Shown: positions 1-6,494, counted from the first letter of the stretch. The stretch: DNA of 12,718 nt from Candidatus Zambryskibacteria bacterium CG11_big_fil_rev_8_21_14_0_20_42_18 (GCA_002787855.1 PCVB01000027.1:1-12718), one strand, 5' to 3'. Numbers and translations: made by a program. The notes: a model not told the origin generated them from the letters alone.

Positions 1-1227
1 CTCCCTCTTCGCCTCACCACCACACTTGGGGCACTTGGTATTGACCCACTCACTAATATTGGCCAGTGGCGATTCGCCCGTATCTGTCGGTTTATAATTC
101 TCTACCTTTGGTAGTTCTACTGGTAAATCCTTTTCAGGAACAGGCACTATGCCACATTTTTCACAATGAATAACAGGAATGGGCTCCCCCCAATAACGCT
201 GTCTAGAGAAGACCCAATCTCGGAGTTTGTATTTGGTAATTTTTTTACCAAAGTCTTCGAAACCAGCTTGCTTATAATCTTCTCTAATAGGTAAATTGTA
301 TTTTATAGCAAAAGCTCGGTCTCGTTCATCACTGGCCGGCACTCCCATGATGGCGCCGGTGCCATAATCAGAGTAAACATATTCTGCCTCCCAGACAGGA
401 ATCTTTTCTCCCGTTGCCGGATTAGTGACGTACTCACCGGTAAACTTATCTTCTTTCCCTGACTTTACTAAGAAGGTTGCGCCGTAGATAGTGTCAGGTC
501 TCGTGGTGAAAATTTCATATTGGTCGAACTTTATAAGCACGCCTTCGCTCTTGCCTATCCAATTTCTCTGTTGCACTTTTACCCTCTCTGGATAATCTAC
601 TGTTTCTAAATCATCAAAGAGTCTATCGGCGTATTTAGTGATGGCAAGCATCCACTGTTCTCTCTCGACCTGTTCCACCTCTGTACCACAACGCTCGCAA
701 CATCCGTCCACCACCTCCTCATTGGCAAGACCAATCTTATCCTTCGGGCACCAATTTATCGGAATGCGCGCTTTATAAGCTAGACCTTTCTCAAGAAATT
801 TTAAAAATAACCATTGCGTCCACTTATAATATTTTGGGTCTGTCGTATTTATCTCTCTAGACCAATCAAAAGAAATTCCCAAAGCCTGTATCTGCTTGCG
901 GAAGGTATCGGTATTTTCTTGCGTCACTATCCGCGGGTCCTTACCCATTTTGATAGCAAAGTTTTCTGTCGGTAGACCAAAGGCGTCCCAACCAATAGGA
1001 TAGAGAACATTGAAACCCTCCATCCTCCTTTTCCTAGACAAAGCATCTAGAGCCGTATAACTACGAACATGGCCGACGTGTAATCCATCACCGGAGGGAT
1101 ATGGGAATTCTATTAATACGTAATATTTAGGCTTCGGGGAAAAATCTTCGGCTTGGTAGAGCTTATCTTTAGACCAAATTTTCTGCCACTTACCTTCTAT
1201 TTCTTTAGGGTCGTACTCTTTCGCCAT
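1..1227 (-). CDS. leuS: Leucyl-tRNA synthetase, N-terminal 409 residues (continues beyond the window)
   Basis: Class I aminoacyl-tRNA synthetase that charges tRNA-Leu with leucine in the cytoplasm. The start is the ATG at 1227. Frame is open to base 1, so the C-terminal part with the KMSKS loop and anticodon-binding domain is missing from the window. Visible: the HIGH motif as HVGH (residues 50-53), the LeuRS-typical PIGWDAFGLPTENFAIK (77-93), a Cys-rich zinc-like segment with C160, C176, C177 and C180, the editing-site threonine-rich motif TTRPDT (241-246), the YGTGAIMGVPASDERD segment with the conserved aspartates D300 and D303, and LRDWVFSRQRYWG (335-347) where the catalytic fold resumes. 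The CP1 editing domain is only about 105 residues, far shorter than the roughly 180 of E. coli LeuRS, and the usual His of VPxHDxRD is Ser299. No Shine-Dalgarno precedes the ATG. Identification is secure. Editing ability is uncertain. Confidence 0.96.
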   Translation of the reverse strand, partial: MAKEYDPKEIEGKWQKIWSKDKLYQAEDFSPKPKYYVLIEFPYPSGDGLHVGHVRSYTALDALSRKRRMEGFNVLYPIGWDAFGLPTENFAIKMGKDPRIVTQENTDTFRKQIQALGISFDWSREINTTDPKYYKWTQWLFLKFLEKGLAYKARIPINWCPKDKIGLANEEVVDGCCERCGTEVEQVEREQWMLAITKYADRLFDDLETVDYPERVKVQQRNWIGKSEGVLIKFDQYEIFTTRPDTIYGATFLVKSGKEDKFTGEYVTNPATGEKIPVWEAEYVYSDYGTGAIMGVPASDERDRAFAIKYNLPIREDYKQAGFEDFGKKITKYKLRDWVFSRQRYWGEPIPVIHCEKCGIVPVPEKDLPVELPKVENYKPTDTGESPLANISEWVNTKCPKCGGEAKRE

Positions 1228-1246
1228 ATGAATAGCGTAGCAAAAT

Positions 1247-1277
1247 AAAAAAGAAAAACATATGTGTTTTTCTTTTT
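1247..1277 (-). terminator. Perfect 13-bp A/T-rich hairpin between the DUF5671 gene and leuS
   Basis: Arms 1248-1260 (aaaaagaaaaaca) and 1265-1277 are perfect inverted complements with a 4-base loop (tatg). Read on the minus strand the hairpin follows the stop at 1292 and runs into a T-rich stretch, so it may act as a terminator or attenuator between the two minus-strand genes. The stem has only two G:C pairs per arm, which makes it weak. It is nearly symmetric and could act on either strand. Confidence 0.5.
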
Positions 1278-1291
1278 ATCTTGCGAAACGT

Positions 1292-2212
1292 TTACTTAGG
1301 TCTTACCGGATAAAGTTCCGCATCAATAGTGCGTTCGAAACATTGTCGACCAGCTTCGTGTTGCCAATTGTCTCCGAGTTTATCTCTTGATTCTGGATAA
1401 GTTACAAGGCTAGGCGCGCCTTCACCAGCTTTCGAAGATTTGTTAAACGTGGCGCAGAGATTGAAGGAAACATTGCCCGTCTTTTCATACTCATAAGACG
1501 TTTTTGTTTGAGGATCCAATGGATTACTAAAACCAGAAATAGGGTCCCCCAGTTCAGCTAGAGTTGTGGGGATGGAGCCCTTCTGTTGCCAGTAATTTAC
1601 AATCTGCCATTGAATATTCTGGAGGTCAGAAACCTTTTGAGAATCATATCTAACTAGGCGTTGTGTTTGTGGAGAACCAAGTACGCTGAAGCCCGCCACG
1701 ATAGAGCCCACCACAAGAACTACGGAAACTATCCTCCAGATATTTTTCCGAGCATCCAATCGCCCCCTTAGGTCATCCAAGTAGTAACCAAATATAGAAC
1801 CCGTCACTACTAGTACGGAAAGAATTTTAAGCAAGAATGCAGTCGTCAATTCTTGTCCGTCAAGGAAAAAGTAGATGAGAGTGATCAAGTCACCAGCCAG
1901 CACCGCCCCGGCGATAAACAGAGTTAGATAAATAAGTCCTCTGCGTACAGAGTATTCTCTTTTGCTTGGGTCTGCTACATAACTCTTGCGAAGGATATTG
2001 GCCAGGAAGAGGAAAAGGGGGAAGGCTACTATCAGTGTGGCGACTGGCAAACTAATGGAGGTTGAATCATAGTAGTTGTATGAGGCGACTTGAGGAAAGG
2101 CAACGTTAATCACACGAAATAAAATATTAAGTAACGCTACCGCCCCCGTGTATAAAAGAGCAATGACCGCTATGTGTAAAAAGAAATCTTTGGCAGTTAT
2201 TTTTGTGTTCAT
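1292..2212 (-). CDS. DUF5671-type multi-pass membrane protein
   Basis: Integral membrane protein of unknown function. The first 180 residues hold about five hydrophobic segments (roughly 12-34, 52-70, 92-115, 126-145 and 160-178). They match the pattern I know from the DUF5671 family, which is frequent in Parcubacteria: an N-terminal KDFFLHIAVIALLY-like opening, a Tyr/Ser-rich first loop, a conserved RRGLIYLTLFIAGAVLAGDL segment and a FGYYLDDLRGR end. Residues 185-306 form a soluble tail without a recognised domain. It contains one or two Cys and a Pro-rich end. No Shine-Dalgarno lies in front of the ATG at 2212. A TATAAT -10 box overlapping the ychF stop suggests it has its own promoter. It sits downstream of ychF on the same strand with a 29-bp gap. 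Family call is from remembered pattern, function is unknown. Confidence 0.75.
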   Translation of the reverse strand: MNTKITAKDFFLHIAVIALLYTGAVALLNILFRVINVAFPQVASYNYYDSTSISLPVATLIVAFPLFLFLANILRKSYVADPSKREYSVRRGLIYLTLFIAGAVLAGDLITLIYFFLDGQELTTAFLLKILSVLVVTGSIFGYYLDDLRGRLDARKNIWRIVSVVLVVGSIVAGFSVLGSPQTQRLVRYDSQKVSDLQNIQWQIVNYWQQKGSIPTTLAELGDPISGFSNPLDPQTKTSYEYEKTGNVSFNLCATFNKSSKAGEGAPSLVTYPESRDKLGDNWQHEAGRQCFERTIDAELYPVRPK

Positions 2213-2240
2213 AGTTTATTTATGGTGAGCTTATCGAACC

Positions 2241-2269
2241 ATTATATCAAAAACTCAATTACATCTCCA
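2241..2269 (-). promoter_or_regulatory. Candidate promoter for the DUF5671 gene
   Basis: On the minus strand a perfect TATAAT lies at 2246-2241, 17 bp after TGGAGA (2269-2264, 4 of 6 matches to TTGACA). The -10 box overlaps the ychF stop codon. The predicted leader to the ATG at 2212 is about 20 nt. The match is by eye; the -35 is weak. Confidence 0.45.
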
Positions 2270-3057
2270 TCTTGGACTATATACTCCTTGCCTTCGATGC
2301 GAACCCAGCCTTTTTCGCGTGCTTTAACCAATGAACCAGCTTCAATAAGCTTTTCATATGAAATAACCTGTGCACGGATAAATTTTTCTTGGAAATCTGT
2401 GTGAATGGCCTTGCCAGCCTCTGGGGCAGTAGAGTTACGACGCGTAGTCCAGGCTCTCGACTCATCAACTCCCGTGGTGAAGAAAGTGATGAGGTCAAGA
2501 AGTTTGTAGGCCTCAACTATTAACTTATCAAGTCCTGTGCCGAAGATTGGATCTATTTCTAAGTAGGGACCGGGAATTTTTGATTTAAATTCTTGTGAAA
2601 TTTGTCCGCTAACTTCTGAAGTATTTAATACGTAAAGAGTTGGCTTATTAATGCCAGCTGTTTCAAGTTCCATATTTATAATTTCAATATCAAAGAGGGG
2701 GTCAATTTTCTCATGCACATGGATAATGTCTGGGTCTTCGAAAGTTCTGACCATTTCAATCACGGCATCCACTTCACGAATGTTAGAAAGAAATTTGTTA
2801 CCCAAACCCTCCCCTTCTGAAGCCCCTTTCACCAACCCCGCGATATCTACAAACTCAACCACGGCAGGGATAGTCTTCTTTGACTGGCTTAAAGCCGAGA
2901 GTTTATCTAGCCTCTCATCTGGCACCGGCACCACCCCAACAGAAGGGTCGATGGTACAGAAAGGATAATTCTCCGCCGGCACGCTTCTTTTAGTCAGGGC
3001 GTTAAAGAGCGTGGACTTCCCCACATTTGGCAGGCCGACAATTCCTATCTTTAGCAT
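2242..3057 (-). CDS. ychF: YchF/OLA1-family ATPase lacking the coiled-coil domain
   Basis: P-loop NTPase of the Obg-related YchF/OLA1 family. These proteins bind ribosomes and hydrolyse ATP rather than GTP. Residues counted from the GTG at 3066: G1 is GLPNVGKST (11-19), G3 is DIAGL, and the YchF signature VKGASEGEGLGNKFLSNIRE follows. The catalytic His (E. coli H114) is kept in DIIHVHEK (H116). The specificity motif is NTSE in place of NKxD, as expected for an ATP-preferring member. The TGS domain is complete (AIHTDFQEKFIRAQVI to YIVQDGDVIEF). The protein is about 271-274 residues against about 363 for the family: IEIINMEL passes directly into the NKPTLYVLN strand, so the antiparallel coiled-coil domain is absent, and the linker before the TGS domain is also shortened. 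I prefer the ATG at 3057 (MLKIGIVGL) over the GTG at 3066 because family members begin there. Neither start has a Shine-Dalgarno. Confidence 0.95.
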   Translation of the reverse strand: MLKIGIVGLPNVGKSTLFNALTKRSVPAENYPFCTIDPSVGVVPVPDERLDKLSALSQSKKTIPAVVEFVDIAGLVKGASEGEGLGNKFLSNIREVDAVIEMVRTFEDPDIIHVHEKIDPLFDIEIINMELETAGINKPTLYVLNTSEVSGQISQEFKSKIPGPYLEIDPIFGTGLDKLIVEAYKLLDLITFFTTGVDESRAWTTRRNSTAPEAGKAIHTDFQEKFIRAQVISYEKLIEAGSLVKAREKGWVRIEGKEYIVQDGDVIEFLI

Positions 3058-3091
3058 TGAACCCACTATTGCTTTTTTTTACTTAAAATTC

Positions 3092-3124
3092 AAGCCGCAC
3101 AGGGGCTGCGGCTTTTGCTCTTTT
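3092..3124 (+). terminator. GC-rich hairpin with T tail in the ychF/ndk divergent gap
   Basis: An 8-bp perfect stem (aagccgca 3092-3099 with tgcggctt 3107-3114) and a 7-base loop, followed on the plus strand by ttgctctttt. It looks like an intrinsic terminator for plus-strand transcription, yet no plus-strand gene ends upstream. It may instead act as a 5' leader hairpin for ychF, where on the minus strand it is followed by a weaker T stretch. Confidence 0.45.
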
Positions 3125-3183
3125 ACATATCTTCTATAGGCAACCTTGAAGTATTTGATCCAATTCTAAGAACTTTGCACATA

Positions 3184-3219
3184 TTGCTAATTCTCAAAAA
3201 ATGATGTATTATATACATC
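3184..3219 (+). promoter_or_regulatory. ndk promoter with an overlapping palindrome
   Basis: TTGCTA (3184-3189), a 17-bp spacer and TATTAT (3207-3212) form a good sigma-70-type promoter. A perfect inverted repeat, GATGTAT-TAT-ATACATC (3203-3219), lies across the -10 box and could be an operator. The predicted transcript would begin near 3219 and carry a leader of about 55 nt before the TTG start at 3275. Confidence 0.6.
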
Positions 3220-3263
3220 GGTTGGATAGGAATTTTGTTTAGTGGTCTTTGTCTATCAAATTG

Positions 3264-3268
3264 GAGGT
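3264..3268 (+). promoter_or_regulatory. Shine-Dalgarno that sets the ndk start at TTG 3275
   Basis: GGAGG lies 6-7 nt before the TTG codon at 3275-3277. The upstream GTG at 3242 has only a weaker AGGAA further away and would add eleven residues unlike the NDK family's N-terminus. Most other genes here lack such a site. Confidence 0.65.
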
Positions 3269-3274
3269 GGCAAA

Positions 3275-3697
3275 TTGGAAACTAGTGCTTACATCATTAA
3301 ACCTCATGGTCTAATGTTTCGCAAAGAAGTTAGGGCAATGATTGAAAGCGCCGGACTTACTATCACAGAAAGCAAAAACCTCGTGATACCTAAGTGGGCA
3401 CTGGAGATTATATATTCTGATCTAGCCGAAAAATATCGAGACGTTGTTTTCCGGCCTTTTAAGAATGCCTTGGCTGAAGTGGGACTGGTTACAGGCCAAG
3501 ACGCCGTCGATGTGCTTCTTCAAATAACAGGCACCAAACTAGACCCTGCTGACTGCGCTCCGGGCAGTATACGTTTTGAATTCGGCGAACAGGGGCCGTT
3601 CATAACTGAAGGCATCAGGTGTTATAGAAACATCATTCATCGACCTCGAAATATGGTGGAGGCGGAAGACAATATTAAGGTCTTTCGGATGTTATAG
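3275..3697 (+). CDS. ndk: Nucleoside diphosphate kinase-like protein, divergent active-site loop
   Basis: NDK transfers the gamma-phosphate of NTPs to NDPs through a phosphohistidine. From the TTG at 3275 the protein has 140 residues, the usual NDK length. It begins ETSAYIIKP, in register with the family's first beta strand. Visible family residues: K9 (IIKP), Y47, the TGT...DPADCAPGSIR block with R100 (family NPA..PGTIR), N119 and the catalytic His H122 in RNIIH. It departs from standard NDK in several places. The usual HGSDS after the His is HRPRN, the position of the NTP-binding Arg88 of E. coli-type enzymes is not an Arg in my alignment, and two residues are inserted before DPAD. It is a single-gene unit with its own promoter and terminator, divergent from ychF. 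The fold assignment is firm. Normal NDK activity is likely but not certain. Confidence 0.85.
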   Translation: METSAYIIKPHGLMFRKEVRAMIESAGLTITESKNLVIPKWALEIIYSDLAEKYRDVVFRPFKNALAEVGLVTGQDAVDVLLQITGTKLDPADCAPGSIRFEFGEQGPFITEGIRCYRNIIHRPRNMVEAEDNIKVFRML

Positions 3698-3700
3698 AAC

Positions 3701-3732
3701 GCCCGTACAAATCATTGTGCGGGCTTTTCTTT
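3701..3732 (+). terminator. Intrinsic terminator of ndk
   Basis: gcccgtac (3701-3708) pairs with gtgcgggc (3717-3724) over 8 bp with one G:U pair and an 8-base loop, followed by ttttctttg. It begins three bases after the ndk stop codon. Confidence 0.8.
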
Positions 3733-3747
3733 GCTAAACTCAGATTA

Positions 3748-3770
3748 CTCCAACGTATGATGTGTTGGAG
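3748..3770 (-). terminator. Hairpin after the ATP-grasp gene, convergent with ndk
   Basis: ctccaac (3748-3754) and gttggag (3764-3770) form a perfect 7-bp stem with a 9-base loop, starting 11 bases past the stop of the minus-strand ATP-grasp gene. There is no clear T run behind it, so it is a weaker terminator candidate. The ndk terminator next to it may serve both directions. Confidence 0.35.
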
Positions 3771-3781
3771 AAACATCGGGC

Positions 3782-5080
3782 CTAACTTGTCACAATTTCA
3801 AATCGTTTATACACCTCCAACATCCTATTTAAAACTTCATCTGCGTTTTCCCCTGTGACCTGAACCCAGCCGGCGCAACTTGTGTATTGCCGTTTTGATT
3901 GAACAGTATCCCCTACTTGGTAGTTTATATTACCATCAATGACTCCATCGAGCTCTTTCAGATCATCATACGAAGAAATCTTCGACACTACTCCATCAGT
4001 TAAGGGCAAGAACATGTCGCCAACACATATCAGTCCTTTCGAGGGAAAAGGCTGAATTTTCCTGCCAACCATAATGTCAACTAACAAAGAGCAAACATCG
4101 ATGTCAAAGGCGACACTCTGGTTTGACAACATGTGCTCTCCGGCAGTTCGCCACGCAAATTCACAAATTGTAGGTTGTCCGTAAGGGTCAACGAAGATTT
4201 CGATTTGAATATAACCGTTCTTCAAGCCAAGATCACTTACAAGGTTTTGAGTTATTTTTCCTCCGTCGAATTTGATATTCTTCGGGTATTCCTTTACTGT
4301 GATTTGAGCGAACTTTTCTTTTTTCTCGGCGAAGCTAAGATTAGTATAAGGAAGCCACGTCAAAAAAGTCCCAACCACCTTGCCGTCCTGCACAAGCGAG
4401 TCAAAGCACCATATCAGGTATGGGCAGTATGTTTCCGCGATGAATCGCTGAGAGGGATAGTCAAGATGAAGATCTTCCAACTGCCTCTTATTCTCAATCT
4501 TATACACCTCCTTTGAGGATAGTCCCTTTCGCCATTTTACGATAAACGGAAATCCGCCTCGTCTTTCTGCAAACTCAAGCGCGTCTTCAATCGAAAGCAA
4601 CTCCTTATAGAGCATGGTGCGATATCCCAGTTCCAATAGTTTATCTTTCATTATAACTTTGTCCCTCACACAACGAGCTTGATATTTGTCTAATGCTCCG
4701 GAGAGTTTGAGCAAGAAAGCGAATTTCTGAACATTCTCCTGATTATATTCAGAATCGTTGTAAAAGTAATCAATCACAATTTCTTTTTCGGCGCAGAATC
4801 TTTTGAATTTTTCAACCATATGTTCAACAGATTCTGTTTTGTCAAAAACAAAACAAGGAATACCAGCGGTGTCATCGAGATGGGTCTGGCTAAAGAACAT
4901 GCTATGCTTAAATCTGAGCAACACAAGATTAATGGTCTGGTTTGATGTCACTTTCCTTGAGAGCGTATTCTCATATTCTTCAACAAAAAGAAGCGTCGGT
5001 TTGTTGACATCAAACTTTCGATCGATCAAATGTAGCCCTTTCTTTTGAAGGTGTGTAAAATCTGCTACATTCTCAAACAT
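3782..5080 (-). CDS. ATP-grasp ligase, amino-acid-ligase / biotin-carboxylase-like type
   Basis: Predicted cytoplasmic carboxylate-amine ligase that would activate an acid as acyl-phosphate and join it to an amine. I start it at the ATG at 5080 (432 residues). The TTG at 5101 would lie within the -35 to -10 region of the likely promoter. Domain order: pre-ATP domain about 1-130; ATP-grasp about 135-345 with a RDK-type helix (139-141), the ATP-binding Lys in FPFIVKW (K182), an acidic IEIF strand (E294) and the Mg/substrate motif CEFAWRTAGEH (E307, R311; the Asn of the usual ExNxR is Ala309); then a C-terminal lid-like domain (about 349-430: GVVSKISSYDDL, VGDTV, AGWVQVTG) as in BacD-like dipeptide ligases and carboxylases. 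It is divergent from the kinase-like gene at 5121, with 40 bp between the starts. Substrate is unknown. I do not recognise a specific named family. Confidence 0.8.
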   Translation of the reverse strand: MFENVADFTHLQKKGLHLIDRKFDVNKPTLLFVEEYENTLSRKVTSNQTINLVLLRFKHSMFFSQTHLDDTAGIPCFVFDKTESVEHMVEKFKRFCAEKEIVIDYFYNDSEYNQENVQKFAFLLKLSGALDKYQARCVRDKVIMKDKLLELGYRTMLYKELLSIEDALEFAERRGGFPFIVKWRKGLSSKEVYKIENKRQLEDLHLDYPSQRFIAETYCPYLIWCFDSLVQDGKVVGTFLTWLPYTNLSFAEKKEKFAQITVKEYPKNIKFDGGKITQNLVSDLGLKNGYIQIEIFVDPYGQPTICEFAWRTAGEHMLSNQSVAFDIDVCSLLVDIMVGRKIQPFPSKGLICVGDMFLPLTDGVVSKISSYDDLKELDGVIDGNINYQVGDTVQSKRQYTSCAGWVQVTGENADEVLNRMLEVYKRFEIVTS

Positions 5081-5087
5081 ATTTAAT

Positions 5088-5116
5088 ATTGTAAAATACA
5101 AAATTCAAATTATCAA
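5088..5116 (-). promoter_or_regulatory. Promoter for the ATP-grasp ligase, near-leaderless
   Basis: On the minus strand TTGATA (5116-5111), a 17-bp spacer and TACAAT (5093-5088), 5 of 6 matches in each box. Only seven bases separate the -10 from the ATG at 5080, so transcription would begin at or next to the start codon. The same 40 bp must also hold promoter signals for the plus-strand gene at 5121. A weak TTGTAA...TATCAA (5089-5116) is the best I see there. Confidence 0.6.
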
Positions 5117-5120
5117 TAAG

Positions 5121-5990
5121 ATGCGGAAAGGTTTTTACAAAGAAAAAAGTGTCGCACCAAATGAAGAATTTTCCTTATATGAAGAAGAACTTCGGGTTGG
5201 AGAAATAAGCAGACAACCGGAAAAGCTTCCCGGGCACGAAAGTGTTTTTATTATGGGAATTAAAGACAAATTAGCAATTTACAAACCGCGCCGCTTAGAA
5301 AAGATCATCCCCGGCTGGGAAAAGATCAAGCCAGGCACCTATTATAAACGCGAGAGGGCGGCTTATCTTGTTTCTCAGCACCTAGACCTAGATCTTGTGC
5401 CACTTACCGTGATTAGAGATTTGGAGGGCGAACATGGATTGGGTAGTATTCAGTTATTCATACCAAACGCTAAAACTCTTGGTGAGTGGTCCCCCTATAA
5501 AAAACCGGATAAATATAGCAGTAAATCACAATCAAGAATAGAAATGATGGCCACATTAGCTTTATTTGATATTCTCATTCATGAAACAGACAGACATTCA
5601 GGTAATGCTCTTTTTAACGAAAGAGTTCGACTAAAAGACGATGAACAATTTGAATGCCAAGAGAAGCTTTATGCGACAGATAATGGGTTGTCTTTTGGGG
5701 ATGCCCGCTTACGTAACTTTTCCATTCTTACGGATATCGGGAAAATTGGGTGGCTATGCGGAGAAGAAATTCCACAAAATGTCGCAGAAAAATTCAATAA
5801 TTTTGTTAATTCCGAACAATCAATACAAAACTTAAAAAAAACGCTTGAAAAGGAAGATCTACTTGCAGAGAATGAGAGTGTAGCACTTTTTACACGTGTT
5901 AATTATATGAGGATCTTGCTTAGCTCAAAACATTTCCCTATTGCTTCGGAAATCACACAAAATCTTGCTAGTTATCTACCCAATATTTAG
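5121..5990 (+). CDS. PI3/PI4-kinase-like small phosphotransferase
   Basis: Predicted ATP-dependent kinase of the atypical PI3/PI4-kinase-like group, as found in compact bacterial proteins. Substrate is unknown and could be a small molecule, lipid or protein. Visible: the ATP-binding Lys in AIYKPRR (K55), the helix Glu in KRERAAYLVSQ (E78), the hinge-like LGSIQLFIP (107-115), the catalytic loop HETDRHSGN (D157, N162) and the metal-binding DNGLSFG (D187). All expected catalytic residues are present. At 289 residues it is a stand-alone kinase domain with a helical C-terminal tail and no membrane segment or signal peptide. It is the only plus-strand gene of the island and divides the two ATP-grasp genes. 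The ATG at 5121 has no Shine-Dalgarno. The 3' end nearly meets that of the convergent Nudix gene (9-bp gap), leaving no room for a terminator. Confidence 0.75.
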   Translation: MRKGFYKEKSVAPNEEFSLYEEELRVGEISRQPEKLPGHESVFIMGIKDKLAIYKPRRLEKIIPGWEKIKPGTYYKRERAAYLVSQHLDLDLVPLTVIRDLEGEHGLGSIQLFIPNAKTLGEWSPYKKPDKYSSKSQSRIEMMATLALFDILIHETDRHSGNALFNERVRLKDDEQFECQEKLYATDNGLSFGDARLRNFSILTDIGKIGWLCGEEIPQNVAEKFNNFVNSEQSIQNLKKTLEKEDLLAENESVALFTRVNYMRILLSSKHFPIASEITQNLASYLPNI

Positions 5991-5999
5991 AAAAAGGGG

Positions 6000-6455
6000 T
6001 TATTTTTTAAAGTCGGTGAAAATTTCTTTTATTTTATCCTGAGTATCTCTTAACTGATCATCAAAAAGCAAATACTTTTTTAATTGTGCAAAAGGTGTCC
6101 ACTTGTACAGTCTTACCTCCCCATCTCTTGGTATTATTTCATTATTAGTACCAACAAAGCGAAATCCGAAAAAGTATCTCTCTGATCCTTCATAGTTATT
6201 ACCATCACGAGTCATCTTAATTTCCTTGAATGTAAATCTTATTGGGATATTGCTTTGACCTACGAATTGTAGAGATTTTTCTCCTATATTCAACTCTTCA
6301 TATATCTCTCGATATACGGCGTTTTCTAAAGTTTCTCCTTGTTCAACACCACCACCAGGAATAGCAAAATACTTCTCTTTAAAAGATTCCAGATTGATCA
6401 AAAGAAATTCTTTGTTATCGTTAATTATAAGTGCAGATACGCCTTTTCTATACAT
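6000..6455 (-). CDS. Nudix hydrolase
   Basis: Nudix-fold pyrophosphohydrolase acting on a nucleoside diphosphate linked to another moiety. The Nudix box GX5EX7REUXEEXGU runs from G35 to I57 (GGVEQGE, then REIYEELNI). The metal-binding R49, E50, E53 and E54 are all present; the penultimate Gly of the box is Asn56. The opening YRKGVSALIIN and the IPGGGVEQGE block resemble the RppH/Ap4A type, but the substrate cannot be told. The protein has 151 residues, a normal single-domain size. It is the last gene of the minus-strand aminotransferase/ATP-grasp operon, 24 bp behind the ligase gene, and also appears to have its own promoter inside the end of that gene. No Shine-Dalgarno precedes the ATG. Confidence 0.88.
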   Translation of the reverse strand: MYRKGVSALIINDNKEFLLINLESFKEKYFAIPGGGVEQGETLENAVYREIYEELNIGEKSLQFVGQSNIPIRFTFKEIKMTRDGNNYEGSERYFFGFRFVGTNNEIIPRDGEVRLYKWTPFAQLKKYLLFDDQLRDTQDKIKEIFTDFKK

Positions 6456-6465
6456 ATTAGAAAAG

Positions 6466-6494
6466 AGTATAAAATAACTTCATCGATTTGTAAA
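6466..6494 (-). promoter_or_regulatory. Internal promoter for the Nudix gene
   Basis: On the minus strand TTTACA (6494-6489), a 17-bp spacer and TATACT (6471-6466), five of six matches in each box. The -35 lies within the last codons of the ligase gene. Ten bases separate the -10 from the ATG at 6455, giving a leader of about 3-4 nt. Confidence 0.55.

Noticed and set aside
2222..2404. Plus-strand frame starting MVSLSNHY opposite the end of ychF
   Set aside because: It lies almost wholly antisense to the ychF TGS domain and opens with a known artefact of a common intergenic motif; no Shine-Dalgarno or family match.
2242..3057. Frameshift or sequencing error as the reason for the short YchF
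   Set aside because: The reading frame is continuous and both flanks of the missing part join at sensible strand boundaries; no remnant of the coiled coil is left in other frames.
3242..3274. GTG at 3242 as the start of ndk
   Set aside because: The eleven extra residues do not fit the family and GGAGG is placed exactly for the TTG at 3275.
4133..5048. Two plus-strand frames (127 and 81 codons) within the ATP-grasp gene
   Set aside because: They are antisense to a gene with clear domain motifs and show no recognisable protein features of their own.
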